Shown piece by piece: positions 60,440 through 64,000 of a DNA stretch of 64,000 nt. A program made the position numbers and the translations under genes. This DNA is from Microbulbifer hainanensis. GTDB lineage: Bacteria > Pseudomonadota > Gammaproteobacteria > Pseudomonadales > Cellvibrionaceae. How positions within the stretch are numbered: the first letter of the stretch is position 1; each line of letters starts with the position of its first letter. Under the pieces are notes generated by a model. It was not told the DNA's origin. It saw only the letters and a program-made list of their open reading frames with translations, and ran no database searches. The stretch is taken from positions 47,935 to 111,934 of the forward strand of contig NZ_JACZCR010000021.1 in the NCBI RefSeq assembly GCF_014904735.1. The letters run 5' to 3'.

Positions 60440-61546
60440 ATGAGAGTTGTCCGAACCCTTCTTCCCGTCCTGTTAGCCGCAGTGCCGGGGCTTGCGGCCG
60501 CCAAGGCTGAACTGCTGGAGACGCCCGCGATACAGAGCGCACGCGCCAGTTCCAGCGTGATGATGGCCCTGTACCCGCAGGGCGACAGCTTCCTGGTGTC
60601 CGGTGAGCGCGGCATATTGCTGAGCTGGCAGGACTCCGGCCAGTGGCAGCAGTTCGATTCGCCGGTCAGCGTTGCGCTGACCGGTCTCGCCGCACTGCCC
60701 GATGGCCGCGCATTTGCGGTCGGTCACGACGCCGCGATACTGCGCCGCGCCCCCGGTGGCGACTGGCAGAAAATCTTCGACGGCTACGACCTGACGCGGA
60801 TGCAGATTACCGCACTGGAGCACAAGCGCGACCAGTTGCAGCAGGCAGTGAACAACCCCCCCGCCGATGCCGATATCGACGACCTGCAAATGCAGTTGGA
60901 GGATGTGGGCTTCAACCTCGAGGACGCCCGCAACGAGCTCGAGAACGGCCCCAACAAACCCCTGCTGGATATTACCAGTAGCGGCGACAGCCTGTTTGCG
61001 GTCGGTGCCTACGGCACCCTGCTGAAGAGTACCAATGGCGGCGAAACCTGGCAGCTGCTGAGCGACAAGCTGGACAACCCCGACCGCCTGCACCTGAACG
61101 CCATCACCAACGGCGGCGACGGCAGCCTGTATATCGTCGGCGAGAGCGGTAGCGGTTTCGTATCCCGCGATGGCGGCACTACCTGGGTGCGCCTGGACCT
61201 GCCCTACGGCGGCAGCCTTTTTGGCGTAGCCACCCAGGCAAGCAGCGGCAATGTGGTCGCCTTCGGTCTGCAGGGCAATTTGCTAATTTCCCGCGATGCC
61301 GGGGCCAGCTGGCAGCACCGCCATATAGACGCCGGCGCCAGCCTGCTGGGCGGCACCCTGACCGATAACGGCGAAGTGATCCTGGTCGGCCACGGCGGCC
61401 TGGTAGCGTCCTTCCCGATCGCCAATCCCGATGCGCTCACGGTGCGCAAACACCCGTCCGGTGCCGCCTTTGCTGCGGTGCAAGCGCAGGGTGACAAACT
61501 GATCCTCGCCGGCCAGTTCGGTGTCACCAGCTGGAAGTTCAAGTGA
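60440..61546 (+). CDS. YCF48-related exported beta-propeller protein
   Basis: A 368-residue protein with a signal peptide (cleavage after LAAA, about residue 21) and repeated propeller blades of the photosystem-assembly-like YCF48 type, seen as STNGGETWQLL, SRDGGTTWVRL and SRDAGASWQHR. A helical coiled-coil insertion of about 45 residues (about 125-170) interrupts the propeller. In non-photosynthetic proteobacteria this family sits next to an MMPL-type RND exporter, as here (13 bp downstream), and probably acts as its periplasmic partner. Confidence 0.87.
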   Translation: MRVVRTLLPVLLAAVPGLAAAKAELLETPAIQSARASSSVMMALYPQGDSFLVSGERGILLSWQDSGQWQQFDSPVSVALTGLAALPDGRAFAVGHDAAILRRAPGGDWQKIFDGYDLTRMQITALEHKRDQLQQAVNNPPADADIDDLQMQLEDVGFNLEDARNELENGPNKPLLDITSSGDSLFAVGAYGTLLKSTNGGETWQLLSDKLDNPDRLHLNAITNGGDGSLYIVGESGSGFVSRDGGTTWVRLDLPYGGSLFGVATQASSGNVVAFGLQGNLLISRDAGASWQHRHIDAGASLLGGTLTDNGEVILVGHGGLVASFPIANPDALTVRKHPSGAAFAAVQAQGDKLILAGQFGVTSWKFK

Positions 61547-61559
61547 GGTATTCGCGGAT

Positions 61560-63974
61560 ATGAAACAAGTATCAACAAACTCTCCGGCGCCGAGCAAAAT
61601 CGAGCAGTTTTTCGAGCGCCTGGTATTCGGTCACCGCGTCGCGGTGCTCGCGGTACTGTTCACGCTGCTGTCGTTCCTGACCTACCAGGGGCTGCAGGTG
61701 CGCCCGGAAGCCAGCTTTACCAAGATGATTCCGGGCAACCAGGAATTCATCAACAACTACATGGACTACCGCAAGGAACTGGCGGACCTCGGCAACGTGG
61801 TGCGCATCGTGGTGGAGAGCAAGGACGGCGATATCTTCAACGCCGATTTCCAGAAAGTCCTGAAAGACGTCACCGACGAGGTCTTCTATATTCCCGGTAT
61901 CAGCCGCGACGGTCTCAAGTCGCTGTGGACACCGAACGTGCGCTGGCAGGAAGTAACCGAAGAGGGCTTCGTCGGCGGTGCGGTGATCCCGAACGGCTAC
62001 GACGGCTCCGCGGCAATGATCGAACGCCTGAAGGAAAACGTGTTCAAGTCGGGTCAAGTGGGGGTGCTGGTCGGCAACAACTTCAAGTCTGCCGTAATCC
62101 TCGCGCCGTTGCAGGACGTCAACCCAGAAAGCGGGCAGCCACTCGATTACCACGAGCTGTCCGATTACCTGGAGAAAAACGTCCGCGCTAAATACAGCAG
62201 CGACAAGATCAATATCCGTATCGTCGGCTTCGCCAAGGTGATCGGCGACCTGATCGACGGCGCCGTGCAGGTGGTGGCCTTCTTCGCCCTCGCCGTGCTC
62301 ACCACCTTCGTGCTGCTGTGGCTCTACTCGCGCTGCCTGCGCAGCACGATGGCGGTGCTGGCCTGCTCGATCTTTGCGGTCTTCGCCCAGCTCGGCGTGC
62401 TGAATCTACTCGGTTACGGCATCAACCCCTATTCGATGCTGGTGCCCTTCCTGGTGTTCGCCATCGGCGTCAGCCACGGGGTGCAGATTATCAGCGCCAC
62501 CATCCACAACGTGGTGCAGGGCGCCGATCGCCTGCAGGCGGCGCGGCTGGCCTTCCGCTCGCTGTACGTCGCCGGCATCACCGCGCTGGTCAGCGACGCC
62601 ATCGGCTTCACCACGCTGATGGTGATCGACATCGGCGTGATCCGCGAGCTGGCCATCGCCGCCAGCATCGGGGTGGCCGTCATTATTTTTACCAATCTGG
62701 TGGCGCTGCCGATTATCGCCAGTTATGTCGGCGTGTCCGAACGCGGCGTGCACTACGCGCGCGAAAACGAGAAAAAAGTGCCCTTAGTAGAACGGCTGTT
62801 CGCCGGCTTCGCCAACCCGGGCCGCGCCAAGCTGGTACTGGTCATCGCCGTAGTGCTGTTCGCCGGCGGTGCCTACTTCTCGCAGTTTATGAAAATCGGT
62901 GACCTGGATGCGGGCGCGCCGGAACTGCGCCCGGATTCCCGCTACAACAAGGACAACGCCTACCTGGTGGACAACTACAGCACCAGCACCGACGTGTTTG
63001 TGGTGATGGCGAAGACCGAGCCGGAACAGTGCATCGCCTACGGCAACCTGGTGTGGATGGACGAGCTGGCCGCGCACCTGAATAACGTACCCGGCGTGCA
63101 GAAGGTAAGTTCCGTCGCCGACGTCTCCAAGTTCGGCAACTTCGGCATGAACGAGGGCTCGCTGAAGTGGTACGGCCTGAACCGCAACCAGTTTGTCACC
63201 AACGCCTCGGTCAGCAAGGCACCAGCGGGACTGATCAATGCCGACTGCAGCATGGCGCCGGTGCTGGTATTCCTCAATGATCACAAGGCCGAGACCCTCG
63301 AGCGGGTAGTGGCTGCCGTGCGCGCATTCAACCAGCAGTACGCGCCGGACTCGGTGGAATTCCTGATGGCGGCGGGCAACGCCGGTATCGAGGCGGCCAC
63401 CAATATCGTGATCGAAAAGGCGCAGGTCGAAATGCTGATCTGGGTCTACTCGGTGGTGATCGCATTGTGCCTGCTGACCTTCCGCTCCATCCGCATCGTG
63501 CTGAGTGTGGTGCTGCCGCTGATGCTGACCTCGATTCTCGGCCAGGCGCTGATGGCCATGATGGGTATCGGTGTGAAGGTGGCGACCCTGCCGGTGATCG
63601 CGCTGGGTGTCGGTATTGGTGTCGACTACGGAATCTATATCTTCACCAAGGTGCGCGAAGCCCTGGCCCAGGATCATTCTCTGCGCGCCGCCTACCGTTA
63701 CACCCTGCACCAGACCGGCAAGGCGGTGGCCTTTACCGGCATCACTCTGGCGCTCGGTGTGGCCACCTGGGTGTTCTCGCCGATCAAGTTCCAGGCGGAT
63801 ATGGGCCTGCTGCTCACCTTCATGTTCGTGTGGAACATGCTCGGTGCACTGATCCTGGTACCGGCCATCGCCTGGCTGTTCCGCATCGGCGTGAAAAAAG
63901 ATGTGCACAAAGAAACGCCGCGAGCGGCAGCGCAGGCAGAAGCCGGCAGTCTCGAATACGCGAATAACAACTAA
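61560..63974 (+). CDS. RND/MMPL-type exporter
   Basis: An 804-residue membrane protein with the duplicated RND plan: TM1 (about 27-47), a periplasmic loop (about 48-235), TM2-6 (about 240-430) with VFAIGVSHGVQIISA, then TM7, a second loop and TM8-12 with LGVGIGVDYGIYIFTKV, whose Asp-Tyr is the proton-relay-like signature of MMPL proteins. It resembles the hopanoid/lipid-transport and MmpL branch rather than tripartite AcrB drug pumps, as it lacks the long loops and has no MFP gene nearby. ATG 61560 chosen because it gives the standard N-terminus; the frame opens 13 codons earlier inside YCF48. Confidence 0.92.
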   Translation: MKQVSTNSPAPSKIEQFFERLVFGHRVAVLAVLFTLLSFLTYQGLQVRPEASFTKMIPGNQEFINNYMDYRKELADLGNVVRIVVESKDGDIFNADFQKVLKDVTDEVFYIPGISRDGLKSLWTPNVRWQEVTEEGFVGGAVIPNGYDGSAAMIERLKENVFKSGQVGVLVGNNFKSAVILAPLQDVNPESGQPLDYHELSDYLEKNVRAKYSSDKINIRIVGFAKVIGDLIDGAVQVVAFFALAVLTTFVLLWLYSRCLRSTMAVLACSIFAVFAQLGVLNLLGYGINPYSMLVPFLVFAIGVSHGVQIISATIHNVVQGADRLQAARLAFRSLYVAGITALVSDAIGFTTLMVIDIGVIRELAIAASIGVAVIIFTNLVALPIIASYVGVSERGVHYARENEKKVPLVERLFAGFANPGRAKLVLVIAVVLFAGGAYFSQFMKIGDLDAGAPELRPDSRYNKDNAYLVDNYSTSTDVFVVMAKTEPEQCIAYGNLVWMDELAAHLNNVPGVQKVSSVADVSKFGNFGMNEGSLKWYGLNRNQFVTNASVSKAPAGLINADCSMAPVLVFLNDHKAETLERVVAAVRAFNQQYAPDSVEFLMAAGNAGIEAATNIVIEKAQVEMLIWVYSVVIALCLLTFRSIRIVLSVVLPLMLTSILGQALMAMMGIGVKVATLPVIALGVGIGVDYGIYIFTKVREALAQDHSLRAAYRYTLHQTGKAVAFTGITLALGVATWVFSPIKFQADMGLLLTFMFVWNMLGALILVPAIAWLFRIGVKKDVHKETPRAAAQAEAGSLEYANNN

Positions 63975-63978
63975 AACC

Positions 63979-63995
63979 GGGGGGCGGGGCCCCCC
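63979..63995 (+). terminator. Probable terminator stem at the window edge
   Basis: GGGGGG-CGGGG-CCCCCC begins 5 bp after the RND gene stop. The window ends before any T tract can be seen. Confidence 0.35.
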
Positions 63996-64000
63996 GCCGC

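Noticed and set aside
1..64000. tRNA, rRNA, CRISPR arrays, transposases, prophage or integrase genes
   Set aside because: I looked for cloverleaf-like stretches, regularly spaced direct repeats and transposase/integrase motifs and found none convincing. Faint tRNA-like folds cannot be excluded without a scan.

Overview
The window is a contiguous piece of a GC-rich (roughly 60% by eye) Gram-negative chromosome. The gene content (YqiJ/YqiK, CbpA/CbpM, a Wza/Wzc export system, TonB receptor, homogentisate-type tyrosine catabolism, DUF1302/DUF1329/YCF48/RND set) points to a marine gammaproteobacterium. A Microbulbifer-like member of the Cellvibrionales is my best guess, but that is an impression from gene complement and not a measurement. 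I saw no rRNA, tRNA, CRISPR array, insertion sequence or prophage.

Layout. 1-7000 is housekeeping and envelope material: a YqiJ/flotillin pair, an exported esterase divergent from the cbpA-cbpM chaperone pair, a Ca/Na antiporter and a TerB/DUF533 protein. 7218-32936 is one large accessory locus that combines a complete Wzx/Wzy-type exopolysaccharide system with a two-module nonribosomal peptide synthetase (NRPS). The polysaccharide side has an initiating sugar-phosphate transferase, two GT2 glycosyltransferases, a Wzy-like polymerase/ligase, a Wzx flippase, a beta-barrel porin, a Wza-like export protein, a Wzc-like tyrosine kinase and a PHP-type phosphatase. The NRPS side has a methyltransferase translationally coupled to an A-T-C-A-T protein that ends in a left-handed beta-helix acyltransferase instead of a thioesterase, plus a dedicated Sfp-type phosphopantetheinyl transferase. 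Decoration genes lie between them: a polysaccharide pyruvyl transferase, an FrhB-like iron-sulfur protein, an asparagine-synthase-like amide ligase and a secreted beta-helix protein. The locus is split into blocks on alternating strands. The simplest reading, which is inference, is that the NRPS makes a short aminoacyl or acyl-aminoacyl group that the fused acyltransferase places on a sugar of the repeat unit. This is the best candidate here for an undescribed system.

32985-36566 holds a Nit-type amidase, a serine hydrolase and an APC-like permease. 36921-39574 is a tyrosine-degradation operon (HPPD, a VOC protein, an FAH-family hydrolase) behind a promoter overlapped by a near-perfect 20-bp palindrome; homogentisate dioxygenase is not in the window. 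A lipoprotein sulfatase is convergent with it. Upstream of the sulfatase lies a frameshifted scrap of an FAH-like gene and a textbook sigma-54 promoter sequence in front of a TonB receptor, an exported adenosine deaminase and a purine nucleoside permease lipoprotein, which together look like a nucleoside-scavenging unit. The approximately 750 bp after it is non-coding and carries a dense cluster of DnaA-box-like 9-mers.

48539-52641 is a membrane-anchored winged-helix/beta-propeller regulator divergent from a serine hydrolase with a membrane tail, separated by helical-phase direct repeats. 52822-63974 contains an exported amidohydrolase, a SphA/MetA-like outer-membrane protein, a coniferyl-aldehyde-dehydrogenase-like enzyme, and the DUF1329 + DUF1302 / YCF48 + RND(MMPL) set on two divergent transcripts, a grouping usually linked to handling of hydrophobic compounds at the envelope.
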